DNA from: Fibrobacter succinogenes
GTDB taxonomy: Bacteria > Fibrobacterota > Fibrobacteria > Fibrobacterales > Fibrobacteraceae
Direction: 5' to 3'
Length of the DNA stretch: 64,000 nucleotides
NCBI RefSeq assembly: GCF_902779965.1
Contig: NZ_CACZDK010000008.1
Location: forward strand, 1-64,000
Under the pieces are notes generated by a model, which searched no databases, was not told where the DNA came from, and worked only from the letters and a program-made list of their open reading frames with translations. How positions within the stretch are numbered: position 1 is the first letter of the stretch; each line of letters begins with the position of its first letter. Shown here piece after piece: positions 1 to 7,335 of the stretch. Position numbers and translations under genes: made by a program.

Positions 1-765
1 AATTTGACTTTGAAGATTTGGCGTCAGAAGGATGCCAAGACCAAGGGACAGTTCGAAACTGTCAAGATCAACGATGTTTCTCCGGACATGTCCTTCTTGG
101 AAATGCTCGACATTGTGAACGAAGAACAGATGAAGCAGGGCAAGGAAGGCTTCGCTTTCGACCACGACTGCCGCGAAGGTATCTGTGGCATGTGCTCTCT
201 CGTCATCAACGGTATGCCGCACGGTCCAGACCATGCAACGACTACCTGCCAGCTTCACATGCGCAAGTTCAAGGATGGCGACACCATCGTGATCGAACCG
301 TGGCGCGCCGCCGCATTCCCGGTTATCCGTGACTGCGCTGTAGATCGTACCGCATTCGACCGTATCATCCAGGCTGGCGGCTTCGTTTCCGTCAACACCG
401 GTGCTGCTCCTGAAGCATCCACGATTCCGGTTCCCAAGGCCGATGCCGATCGCGCCTTCGACGCTGCCGCTTGCATTGGTTGCGGTGCTTGCGTCGCTGC
501 ATGTAAGAACGCATCTGCTATGCTCTTCGTCTCTGCTAAGGTTTCTCACCTCAGCTTCTTGCCGCAGGGCAAGGTCGAAGCCAAGAAGCGCGTTTTGGCC
601 ATGGTCGCTCAGATGGACAAGGAAGGCTTCGGCAACTGCACGAACCTTTACGAATGCCAGGCTGCCTGCCCGAAGGGTATCACCGTCGATTACATCGCCA
701 AGATGAACCGCGAATACCTCATGGCCACCGCCACCTACGCCGAAAAGGTTTACGGCAAGGACTAG
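1..765 (+). CDS. frdB: Fumarate reductase / succinate dehydrogenase iron-sulfur subunit (5' end cut by window)
   Basis: This subunit carries electrons between the flavoprotein subunit and the membrane quinone subunit of fumarate reductase or succinate dehydrogenase. Numbered from the TTG at 4, Cys56, Cys61, Cys64 and Cys82 form a plant-type [2Fe-2S] site (CREGICGMC). Cys157, 160, 163 and 167 ([11 protein letters not shown]) and Cys212, 218 and 222 supply the [4Fe-4S] and [3Fe-4S] sites. The frame is open from base 1 (AAT TTG), so an ATG just before the window is the likely start and only one or two codons are missing. The about 253-residue length fits the family. The flavoprotein and membrane subunits would lie upstream. 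In a succinate-forming anaerobe the reductase direction is likely; this is inference, and sdhB is an equally valid name. Confidence 0.95.
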   Translation, partial: NLTLKIWRQKDAKTKGQFETVKINDVSPDMSFLEMLDIVNEEQMKQGKEGFAFDHDCREGICGMCSLVINGMPHGPDHATTTCQLHMRKFKDGDTIVIEPWRAAAFPVIRDCAVDRTAFDRIIQAGGFVSVNTGAAPEASTIPVPKADADRAFDAAACIGCGACVAACKNASAMLFVSAKVSHLSFLPQGKVEAKKRVLAMVAQMDKEGFGNCTNLYECQAACPKGITVDYIAKMNREYLMATATYAEKVYGKD

Positions 766-776
766 TTTTCGGTATT

Positions 777-806
777 GTCATGCCCGCCTCCGAGCGGGCA
801 TCGCCC
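777..806. repeat. TCATGCCCG...CGGGCA hairpin repeat
   Basis: This is a short inverted repeat (TGCCCGC, CTCCGA, GCGGGCA) headed by TCAT. The same TCATNCCCG...CGGGNAT frame recurs near 9767, 9855, 16350 and 53488 with different stems. It resembles dispersed hairpins such as neisserial dRS3 (ATTCCC-N8-GGGAAT). Confidence 0.6.
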
Positions 807-812
807 TAAACG

Positions 813-846
813 CAAAAAGGACCGCAGCGATGCGGCCCTTTTTGTA
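813..846 (+). terminator. Rho-independent terminator after frdB
   Basis: A near-perfect stem pairs AAAAAGGACCGCA with TGCGGCCCTTTTT around a GCGA loop, and the descending arm ends in five T. It lies about 50 bp after the frdB stop. It could also serve the convergent minus-strand gene ending at 863, because the ascending arm gives an A-rich start that reads as T on the other strand. Confidence 0.8.
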
Positions 847-862
847 TGATTGCAATTATAAA

Positions 863-1882
863 TTATCTTATTTGAATCTTGTATTTTTGCGTATTATTGC
901 CGGAAACAACATTCAATATATAGACGCCCCGATTCAAATTATCAAGCGGAATGTAATGATTGGTTGCGGCGTCTCCTTCATATATTCCTTTGAGTATTCC
1001 GCGAACATCGGAAATGAGAACCTTAAGTTCAGATGCTATTGGACTTTTTACCAATAAACTGTTGCGATCTTTGATGAAGTGGAACTTGAGGCGAGAGAAT
1101 GTGCCGATGTGTAGCGTCTGTTTGGGCTTATAAATTGCTGCTGTTGCACTGGTGTCATTTGGCAATTGACAATAATTATCGATGTCTTGGTTGAATACAG
1201 AAGCGTGTTTATAAGGTCCTATGGCACAGAGGTTAAAACGGTAGCGGCCGGGATCTGCCTGGATTTTGAAATTGATGTAAACAAGTTGCTTTGCCGCTTG
1301 TTCTCCATTAATTTTTACTTCGCCTGTGTACCAGGAGGGTTGTTCGAATTCAGACCACGGAATGCATTGCGTTTTTGCCACATTTGGGGCTTCATCTAGA
1401 ATTTTTGCAGGAATGGCATTGCTTAGGGTTGCTTCAACATTTTGGCTGAGGCCAAGTTCAAGAATCGGTGCAACTTCGGATTTGTATATAATGCAGATAC
1501 CTCCCCAGTCAGAGGCGTCTGCGGCGATTGGGGTATCATCTGTTTTAGAGGTTTCTCCTGCGACATTGATATATGCTGATATGAATGGGGCTGCTGTAGA
1601 AGTTCCCTGATCAAGTACGGCTGTGCCGCAAACACCATTGCAAAATTCAAGAAGGGGTTCAATCGCAAAATCCCAGTATTCATTGCCGAGCTCGGTTGGC
1701 AATAGGGTCCTTGATAAGCCGTTTTGCTGATGATCGTCGGAAAAAAGCCAGTAACCAGCGGTTTCGGTACCTCCATCAAGGGTGGTATAGACGTATGGGG
1801 CGATTTCATGCCCAAACCAGTCGTCAAACGAAAATGAAGCCGTTGCTGCTAAAAGTACAATTGATGATAAGAATTTGTTCAT
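863..1882 (-). CDS. Secreted protein with C-terminal T9SS-like sorting tail
   Basis: The function is unknown. The start is placed at the ATG that opens a signal peptide (MNKFLSSIVLLAATASFS), giving 339 residues; the frame is open 32 codons further upstream without a signal. The middle contains stretches such as DWGGICIIYKSE and an aromatic CIPWSEF...PSW region of the kind seen in beta-sandwich carbohydrate-binding modules. The last roughly 60 residues (LKVLISDVRGILKG... RGVYILNVVSGNNTQKYKIQIR region) match the beta-rich pattern of type IX secretion sorting domains, with the G-x-Y-hydrophobic strand and basic end. Export to the surface by T9SS is therefore inferred. It is a single gene, convergent with frdB. 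Confidence 0.75.
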   Translation of the reverse strand: MNKFLSSIVLLAATASFSFDDWFGHEIAPYVYTTLDGGTETAGYWLFSDDHQQNGLSRTLLPTELGNEYWDFAIEPLLEFCNGVCGTAVLDQGTSTAAPFISAYINVAGETSKTDDTPIAADASDWGGICIIYKSEVAPILELGLSQNVEATLSNAIPAKILDEAPNVAKTQCIPWSEFEQPSWYTGEVKINGEQAAKQLVYINFKIQADPGRYRFNLCAIGPYKHASVFNQDIDNYCQLPNDTSATAAIYKPKQTLHIGTFSRLKFHFIKDRNSLLVKSPIASELKVLISDVRGILKGIYEGDAATNHYIPLDNLNRGVYILNVVSGNNTQKYKIQIR

Positions 1883-2065
1883 GGTATTAATGTAAAAAAT
1901 AGCGAGGGGAAAAGTATTGAAAAACTCGTAATTGTCCAAAATTCTCGGGAAAAGGTCAATTTTTCGGAAAATCCCCAAAAGAAATTGTAGCCCGGTGGTG
2001 TCCGGCAGGCGAAGCTGAGCGTCTCTTTCCTATATTTCTATCAGAAATTAAAAAAGGAATCAAAG

Positions 2066-2857
2066 ATGAAAAAGTTTTTTGCAATGCTTGCGGCGTTTGC
2101 GTGTGCCGCCTTCCTTTCTGCTTGTAACGAACAGAAGTCCGAAAGCAAGACCGCTGCCGACGAATCCTTCAACAAGGTCAAGGCCGCAGGCGTGTTTGTG
2201 CTCGGCCTCGACGATTCCTTCCCGCCGATGGGCTTCCGCGACAAGGACAATAACATCGTGGGCTTTGATATCGACCTTGCGACTGAAGTTTGCGCGCGTC
2301 TCGGTCTCAAACTCAAAACGCAGCCGATTTCGTGGGACGCGAAGGAACAGGAACTGAACACCGGCAAGATTGACTGCATTTGGAACGGCATGAGCGTTGA
2401 CCCGGCACGCGCCATGGCTATGAACTTGAGCGAACCGTATCTCCAGAACCGCATGATTTTCACCGTGAAGGACAAGGCTCTTGCAAGTCTCGCGGCTCTC
2501 GCCGGCAAGAAGATTGCCGTGCAGAACGGTTCTACCGCCCAGAAGTTGCTCGATGCCTCCGAAGCGGGCAAGGCCGCCAAGGAAATCGTCCCGTTTGATG
2601 ACAACCAGACGGCGCTCTTGGATTTGGATAAGGGCGGTGTCGATGCTGTGTTCCTCGACGAAATTGTCGCCAAGTACTGGATTGTCACAAATGCTAAATC
2701 CTACATTGTTCTCGAAGAAGGCCTCTCTGACGAAGTCTATGCTGTGGGTTTCCGCAAGAAGGACCAGGCTCTGCGTGATTCCGTGAACAACGTGCTTGCC
2801 GCCATGAAGGCTGACGGCAAGTTCGCTGAAATCTCTGCCAAATGGTTTGGCAAGTAA
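2066..2857 (+). CDS. Polar amino acid ABC transporter, substrate-binding lipoprotein
   Basis: This is a periplasmic solute-binding protein of the family 3 type (glutamine, histidine or cystine binders). Residues 1-20 form a lipoprotein signal with lipobox LSAC (Cys20), so it should be lipid-anchored. The N-terminal lobe starts with the family pattern FVLGLDDSFPPMGFRD and continues with GFDIDLATEVCARLGLKL. The 263-residue length is usual. AAGGA stands about 10 bases before the ATG. It is followed at 18 bp by the permease and then by the ATPase, so the three form a complete importer operon. The exact amino acid cannot be read from the sequence. Confidence 0.93.
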   Translation: MKKFFAMLAAFACAAFLSACNEQKSESKTAADESFNKVKAAGVFVLGLDDSFPPMGFRDKDNNIVGFDIDLATEVCARLGLKLKTQPISWDAKEQELNTGKIDCIWNGMSVDPARAMAMNLSEPYLQNRMIFTVKDKALASLAALAGKKIAVQNGSTAQKLLDASEAGKAAKEIVPFDDNQTALLDLDKGGVDAVFLDEIVAKYWIVTNAKSYIVLEEGLSDEVYAVGFRKKDQALRDSVNNVLAAMKADGKFAEISAKWFGK

Positions 2858-2875
2858 CGGTCGGCGCGCAGTTCT

Positions 2876-3535
2876 ATGTCTGACTTGAGCAATTTACTTC
2901 CTATTCTTTGGGGCGGCTTTTGCACAACGCTTGCAATTTTCGCCCTTACGCTATTGTTCTCGATTCCTCTAGGCTTGCTTGTGGCGGTGCTCAAGATGAG
3001 CCGTTATCGCATTATTCGTTACCCGGTGTCGTTCTACATCTCGGTGATGCGCGGCACTCCGCTGCTCTTGCAGATTGTAGCGATTTACTTTGGCTCGTAT
3101 TACCTGAGCGAATACGCGGGCGTGGATTTCTCGTTTGATCGATTCCCGGCGGTGATTGTCGCGTTTTCGATAAACTATGCTGCGTACTTTGCAGAAATTT
3201 TCCGCGGCGGCATCCAGTCGATTCCCAAGGGGCAGTACGAAGCCGCTTATATGCTTGGCTTGACTCGTGCTCAAACTTTTTACCGCATTATCCTCCCGCA
3301 GGTTGTAAAGCGTGTTGTGCCCGCCAGTGCAAACGAAGTCATCACGCTTGTGAAAGATACTTCACTAGCGCAAGTGATTGCCGTGACGGAACTTTTTGCA
3401 CTCGCCAAAAAACAACAGGCGGCTTACGCTAGCATTTATCCTTTGTTTGTGGCGGGCGTGTTCTATTACATTGCCAATTTGCTCTTGAGCATGTTCTTTG
3501 CTTACGTTGAACGCAAGCTGAATTATTATAAGTGA
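2876..3535 (+). CDS. Polar amino acid ABC transporter permease
   Basis: This is an inner-membrane permease of the HisM/GlnP type, 219 residues with about five hydrophobic segments. The cytoplasmic coupling (EAA) motif is visible as YEAAYMLGLTRAQTFYRIIL at about residues 121-140, followed by the typical PQ. It has one permease gene only, so a homodimer is likely. It sits between the binding protein and the ATPase, and its TGA overlaps the alternative GTG start of the ATPase, which suggests translational coupling. Confidence 0.93.
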   Translation: MSDLSNLLPILWGGFCTTLAIFALTLLFSIPLGLLVAVLKMSRYRIIRYPVSFYISVMRGTPLLLQIVAIYFGSYYLSEYAGVDFSFDRFPAVIVAFSINYAAYFAEIFRGGIQSIPKGQYEAAYMLGLTRAQTFYRIILPQVVKRVVPASANEVITLVKDTSLAQVIAVTELFALAKKQQAAYASIYPLFVAGVFYYIANLLLSMFFAYVERKLNYYK

Positions 3536-3543
3536 GGCGTGGT

Positions 3544-4362
3544 ATGGATTATGCAAACAATCAGTCTGTAATTACAAATGGCGCCTCTCAAGATACATCT
3601 CCGATTCTCGAAGTCAAGCACTTGAAAAAATCTTTTGGTGACTTGCATGTGCTCAAGGATATTTCTTTGGACCTCAACGCCGGCGAGGTGCTTTCGATTA
3701 TTGGACCTTCCGGTTCTGGCAAAAGTACGCTCCTCCGTTGCTTGACGCAGCTCGAAACATTCGAAGCGGGCGAGGTGCGTGTTGATGGAAAAAACTTGGT
3801 TGTGTCAGCCCTCAACGAACCGATAAAATATGCTCCCGCTAATGTGCTCCGCGAAATTCGCCTTTCGACCGGTCTCGTGTTTCAGAACTTCAATCTGTTC
3901 CCGCATTTGACCGTTCTCCAGAACTTGACGCTTGCTCCGATTCGCGTGCTCGGCATTCCGCGTGAAGAAGCCCGCGCTACGGGACGTCGTTTGCTTAAGC
4001 AGATGGGGCTTGAAAGCAAGGAAAAGTCTTACCCCTGCGAACTGAGTGGCGGCCAGCAGCAGCGCGTGTCTATAGCCCGTGCGCTTGCTTTAAAACCAAA
4101 AATTCTTTTCTTTGATGAACCGACGAGCGCTTTGGACCCAGAACTTACGGGCGAGGTTCTCAAGATTATCAAGAAGCTGGCCGAAGACCGCATGACGATG
4201 GTCATTGTGACTCATGAAATGGCTTTTGCACGTGATGTGGCGAACAAGGTTATTTTCATGGATCAGGGTGTCGTTGTTGAACAAGGAACTCCTGATTTTG
4301 TGTTTAACCAATCTCAAAACAAACGATTGAGCGCATTTTTGGAACGCTTTTCTCGGAACTAG
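3544..4362 (+). CDS. Polar amino acid ABC transporter ATP-binding protein
   Basis: This ATPase powers the importer encoded just upstream. The Walker A motif GPSGSGKST, Q-loop region, signature LSGGQQQR and Walker B ILFFDEPTSALD are all intact, and the switch histidine is in IVTHEM. The ATG at 3544 has GAGG at a normal distance; a GTG at 3532 overlaps the permease stop by four bases and would add four residues. The protein has about 18 extra residues before the usual start of the fold (ILEVKHLKKSFG). At about 272 residues it is slightly longer than GlnQ or HisP because of this N-terminal extension and a small insert after Walker A. Confidence 0.93.
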   Translation: MDYANNQSVITNGASQDTSPILEVKHLKKSFGDLHVLKDISLDLNAGEVLSIIGPSGSGKSTLLRCLTQLETFEAGEVRVDGKNLVVSALNEPIKYAPANVLREIRLSTGLVFQNFNLFPHLTVLQNLTLAPIRVLGIPREEARATGRRLLKQMGLESKEKSYPCELSGGQQQRVSIARALALKPKILFFDEPTSALDPELTGEVLKIIKKLAEDRMTMVIVTHEMAFARDVANKVIFMDQGVVVEQGTPDFVFNQSQNKRLSAFLERFSRN

Positions 4363-4438
4363 TTCTCCTTTTTTTATTTTATGATGACCATGGAAGATTT
4401 TTTCTTTTATGGAAATATTTTATAAAAAGTGAGTTAGA

Positions 4439-5206
4439 ATGAAACGTTTTATAGTTGCATTGGCGGTTGCGCTGATGGGCTTTGGCTCAAACGCTTTTGC
4501 CGATGAAGACAATTTTAACGATGCTTCTGCTAAAAAATCAGAAGCTCCTGCGGTTAGAAACCTATCTGTAGACCCATTTCACTTTGGTGTTCATGTGGGT
4601 ATGGGCTTTGGAAGCTATTGGGATTATCCGTCCGATTTGCTTGGGAAAAATGATTGGTTTAATGTGGGCTTTGATTTAGGTTGCACGTTCAACACCAGGA
4701 TTAACCGTTATTTGAGCGTTGTTCCGGAATTGAATTTTGGCATGGTTATAAGCTCTAGAGATCTTGGTGATGATGTCTCCGAGAATCGCGGAGCCTATGG
4801 AATCAATATTCCAGTTGCTGTTCGTTTTACTCCGACTCGGCAGTTTTATCTTGAAACCGGTGTCCGCATGGCCTTTAACTTTGCGTCATCGCATACCTTT
4901 AGCGGGTCTGACTTTTATGGCAATTCTGTTTCTGTTTCGGCTTCGGAAACAGATGGGTTCGTTTGGGAGGCAAAGACTTTTGTTCCGTCCCTTATCTTTG
5001 GCCTTGGTGGGACCTTCAGAGAAAATTCACATCATGATATTGATGTTGGCGCTCGTTTTGTTCTTGATGTTGGCGGAATTGAAAAATATGACGATATTTA
5101 CCTTACCGATGGTAAACAAAGGATGTCTGTGAAAAATAAAGCGAAAGTGTGGAATATACAGATTGTTTTCAATTACTATTTTGGTTCACCGCTATCCAGC
5201 TTTTAA
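4439..5206 (+). CDS. Outer-membrane beta-barrel protein, first of two tandem paralogs
   Basis: The 255-residue protein has a signal peptide ending at FGSNAFA. The mature part alternates polar and aromatic or hydrophobic residues in the pattern of a small porin-like barrel and ends in an aromatic-rich strand (QIVFNYYFGS...F). It shares architecture with the next gene: both have SNAFA at the signal cleavage site, an acidic linker, FHxGxHxGxGFG, and a final VFNYY/VLNYY strand. The role is unknown. Typical Fibrobacter genomes carry many such proteins (family knowledge). A perfect 18-bp inverted repeat follows the gene. Confidence 0.8.
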   Translation: MKRFIVALAVALMGFGSNAFADEDNFNDASAKKSEAPAVRNLSVDPFHFGVHVGMGFGSYWDYPSDLLGKNDWFNVGFDLGCTFNTRINRYLSVVPELNFGMVISSRDLGDDVSENRGAYGINIPVAVRFTPTRQFYLETGVRMAFNFASSHTFSGSDFYGNSVSVSASETDGFVWEAKTFVPSLIFGLGGTFRENSHHDIDVGARFVLDVGGIEKYDDIYLTDGKQRMSVKNKAKVWNIQIVFNYYFGSPLSSF

Positions 5207-5271
5207 TAAATGTTCGATATTGCCAAATTTTGCCGTTTTGGGGTGAATTTGGCTGTGTTGTACAAGAATAA

Positions 5272-5310
5272 AACATTTTTGAAAATTTTTATAAAATTTT
5301 CAAAAATGTT
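5272..5310. repeat. Perfect 18-bp inverted repeat with 3-nt centre
   Basis: AACATTTTTGAAAATTTT is repeated as its exact reverse complement around the centre TAT, between the two paralogous outer-membrane genes. It is almost pure A+T apart from the C and G at fixed positions. No clean T-run follows, so it is not a classical terminator. It may be an operator or a cruciform, or may terminate poorly. Confidence 0.75.
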
Positions 5311-5389
5311 GTTCTGTGTTTTTGTATTTTACCCTCACCAAATAAAACTGATTATGCGACATCATCAGATGTTGTTTAAAGGAGAAAAA

Positions 5390-6331
5390 ATGAAAAAGAT
5401 CATACTTGCTTCTGCTATTGCCTTTATGTGCCTTAGCTCAAACGCCTTTGCCGAAGATGATGGCTATGGTAACGACATTCCACCAGCAAGGTCCGAAGGC
5501 ACTGTCGATGACGGCTACGGCAACAAACTCCCAGCAAATAATGAACCGGAATACAAGTCTTTTGAAGAAGCCCGTGCTTCGTCTAATGGCTCTTCGTCCG
5601 GTTCTTCGACTTCTGCCGATGCTCCGATATTCAATATCGGCTTCCATTTAGGCTTTGGCTTTGGAAATTTGTTGAGCTACCCGTCTAATCCTTTGTATAC
5701 GGAATACATGGGAAAAAAGGAAGATTGGACAAATTACTCATTTGACGTTGGTGGTATCTTCAAGTATCGCGTCAATAACATGTTGATGGTCGTTCCTGAA
5801 GTCAATTTGGGCGTTGGTATCATGACAAGAGAAACGGAAAGTGGACGTCACTGGTTCCTTGGTGATTACAAAGTCAGTGAAAACCGCGCGTTTATCAACG
5901 TCAACGTCCCGCTTATGGCTCGATTCACTCCGATTAAGTATTTGTATCTCGAAGCCGGTGCTCGTCTGAACTTCAATTTCACGACTGTTCATACACAAGA
6001 TATTACCGACAAGGATGGCAATCCTTATGAGGTTTGCTTCGCTGGAGAATGCAAGAAAATGTCTGATGAATTGGAAGAATGGAAGGTTAGCTCGTTTATT
6101 CCGTCTGCAGTTGCAGGTATAGGTGCCTCGTTCAAGTACAAGAATCGTGAATTTGACGTGGGTATTCGCTTTACATGGGACTTGACGGGTCTTGAAAAGG
6201 ACGACAAGGTGGATTTCTTCGATCCTAGCGAGGGAAAATATCTTGAAGACGAAAATGGCGAAAAGCTTGTTCTCAAGAATAATACGAAGTGGATGTCGTT
6301 CCAGTTTGTGCTGAACTACTATCTGTTCTAA
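5390..6331 (+). CDS. Outer-membrane beta-barrel protein, second tandem paralog
   Basis: The ATG at 5390 is preceded by GGAGAAAAA and opens a signal peptide (MKKIILASAIAFMCLSSNAFA), giving 313 residues; the frame is open back to 5210 but that stretch includes the inverted repeat and looks non-coding. After the signal come two DDGYGN motifs (near residues 24 and 43), then a Ser/Gly linker, then the barrel. The barrel aligns by eye with the gene at 4439 over its whole length. Two Cys in VCFAGECKK could form a disulfide in a loop. The function is not known. Tandem placement suggests local duplication followed by divergence. Confidence 0.8.
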   Translation: MKKIILASAIAFMCLSSNAFAEDDGYGNDIPPARSEGTVDDGYGNKLPANNEPEYKSFEEARASSNGSSSGSSTSADAPIFNIGFHLGFGFGNLLSYPSNPLYTEYMGKKEDWTNYSFDVGGIFKYRVNNMLMVVPEVNLGVGIMTRETESGRHWFLGDYKVSENRAFINVNVPLMARFTPIKYLYLEAGARLNFNFTTVHTQDITDKDGNPYEVCFAGECKKMSDELEEWKVSSFIPSAVAGIGASFKYKNREFDVGIRFTWDLTGLEKDDKVDFFDPSEGKYLEDENGEKLVLKNNTKWMSFQFVLNYYLF

Positions 6332-6357
6332 TAAATTGATGCTCAAATGATTCTCGA

Positions 6358-6390
6358 ATCTCCCTTTCGTTAGGGAGAATTTTTTTACAA
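6358..6390 (+). terminator. Terminator after the second barrel gene
   Basis: TCTCCCT pairs with AGGGAGA around a short loop and is followed by ATTTTTTT. It lies about 30 bp after the stop at 6331. Confidence 0.75.
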
Positions 6391-6408
6391 AAAAATTTAG
6401 TCCAAAAG

Positions 6409-6450
6409 CCTGCTAAAAGCGTGTTTATATAGTAGAAGCCTTTTAGCAGG
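6409..6450 (+). promoter_or_regulatory. 11-bp inverted repeat spanning the radC promoter and RBS
   Basis: CCTGCTAAAAG (6409-6419) is repeated inverted as CTTTTAGCAGG (6440-6450). The right arm contains part of the radC ribosome-binding site (AGCAGGAG), and the 20-base interval contains TTATATAG, a possible -10 box. The repeat could therefore be a DNA operator around the -10 box, or an RNA hairpin hiding the RBS if transcription starts upstream. Confidence 0.5.
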
Positions 6451-6460
6451 AGAAAAATGG

Positions 6461-7162
6461 ATGAATCATAATCAAGTGGCTTTGTTCGCAAAGCCTGAAT
6501 TTAATTTGATGCCGCGCGAAAAAATGGAATACGTTGGCGTCAGTGCCTTGAGCAATGAAGAATTGTTGGCAATTATTTTGGGGAGCGGTTGCCACGATTG
6601 CGATGTATTCGAGCTTGCTCGGCGGCTTTCCCAGTTCTTATCTACAGAAACATCGGTCCCGACGCTTGCGAGCCTCAAACGAATTCGTGGACTTGGAAAA
6701 GTTAAGGCGGCGCAAATCTTGGCGTGTCTTGAACTTTCGGGACGCTTTATTTTAAGCGACAAGGCGATTCCTGTTTCTGTTCCCGAAGATGTGCTTTCGC
6801 GGGTCTCGTACATGAAATACGAGTCGCAAGAACATTTAGTTTTAATTTCGTTGAACTCTGCAAATTTCATCATTCGCGTTCATGAACTCACGACTGGGCT
6901 TGTGAATCAGACTCCGGTGCACCCGCGCGAAGCCTTTGCTTTAGCCATCGAAGATAGGGCTGTGTCTGTTATCTTTGTTCACAATCATCCATCAGGTTCT
7001 TTGGAACCTAGTCCCGAAGACATGTCGATTACTCGGGTCCTTTGTGCATCGGGTAAAATTTTGCAAATCCCGGTTCTGGACCATATCATCATTGGTAAAA
7101 GTGGGTTTACAAGCATTTGCAGATGCTGCCCGGAAATCTTCGAAAGCTCTTTTTCTAAGTGA
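6461..7162 (+). CDS. radC: RadC family protein (JAB/MPN metalloprotease fold)
   Basis: The 233-residue protein has the RadC layout: an N-terminal helix-hairpin-helix part (LKRIRGLGKVKAAQIL) followed by an MPN+ metal-binding domain with the EN/HxH...SxxD pattern seen as FVHNHPSGSLEPSPED. In the family the His, His and Asp residues bind zinc. The biological role of RadC is unsettled; it was named from a DNA-repair mutant later traced elsewhere, and homologs often travel with mobile elements. Here it looks like a chromosomal housekeeping copy. The start is the ATG preceded by GCAGGAG. The preceding inverted repeat is a candidate regulatory site. Confidence 0.93.
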   Translation: MNHNQVALFAKPEFNLMPREKMEYVGVSALSNEELLAIILGSGCHDCDVFELARRLSQFLSTETSVPTLASLKRIRGLGKVKAAQILACLELSGRFILSDKAIPVSVPEDVLSRVSYMKYESQEHLVLISLNSANFIIRVHELTTGLVNQTPVHPREAFALAIEDRAVSVIFVHNHPSGSLEPSPEDMSITRVLCASGKILQIPVLDHIIIGKSGFTSICRCCPEIFESSFSK

Positions 7163-7237
7163 ATTTGTGTAAAAAAAAAGAAATGAAATGGCGATTTTAA
7201 AGAAGTATGTATTATTTGTCAATTATTTTAACAGACA

Positions 7238-7258
7238 AAAAGTGCGGACTTTTTTTTA
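7238..7258 (+). terminator. Possible weak terminator after radC
   Basis: AAAAAGT pairs with ACTTTTT around GCGG and runs into further T. The stem is A-T rich, so efficiency is doubtful. Confidence 0.4.
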
Positions 7259-7335
7259 AAGAGTTATATTTCACTTAAACATTACTATGATAAGGACCTC
7301 TCTATGCAAGGGTAGGTCAAAATTAAGGAGACTCT

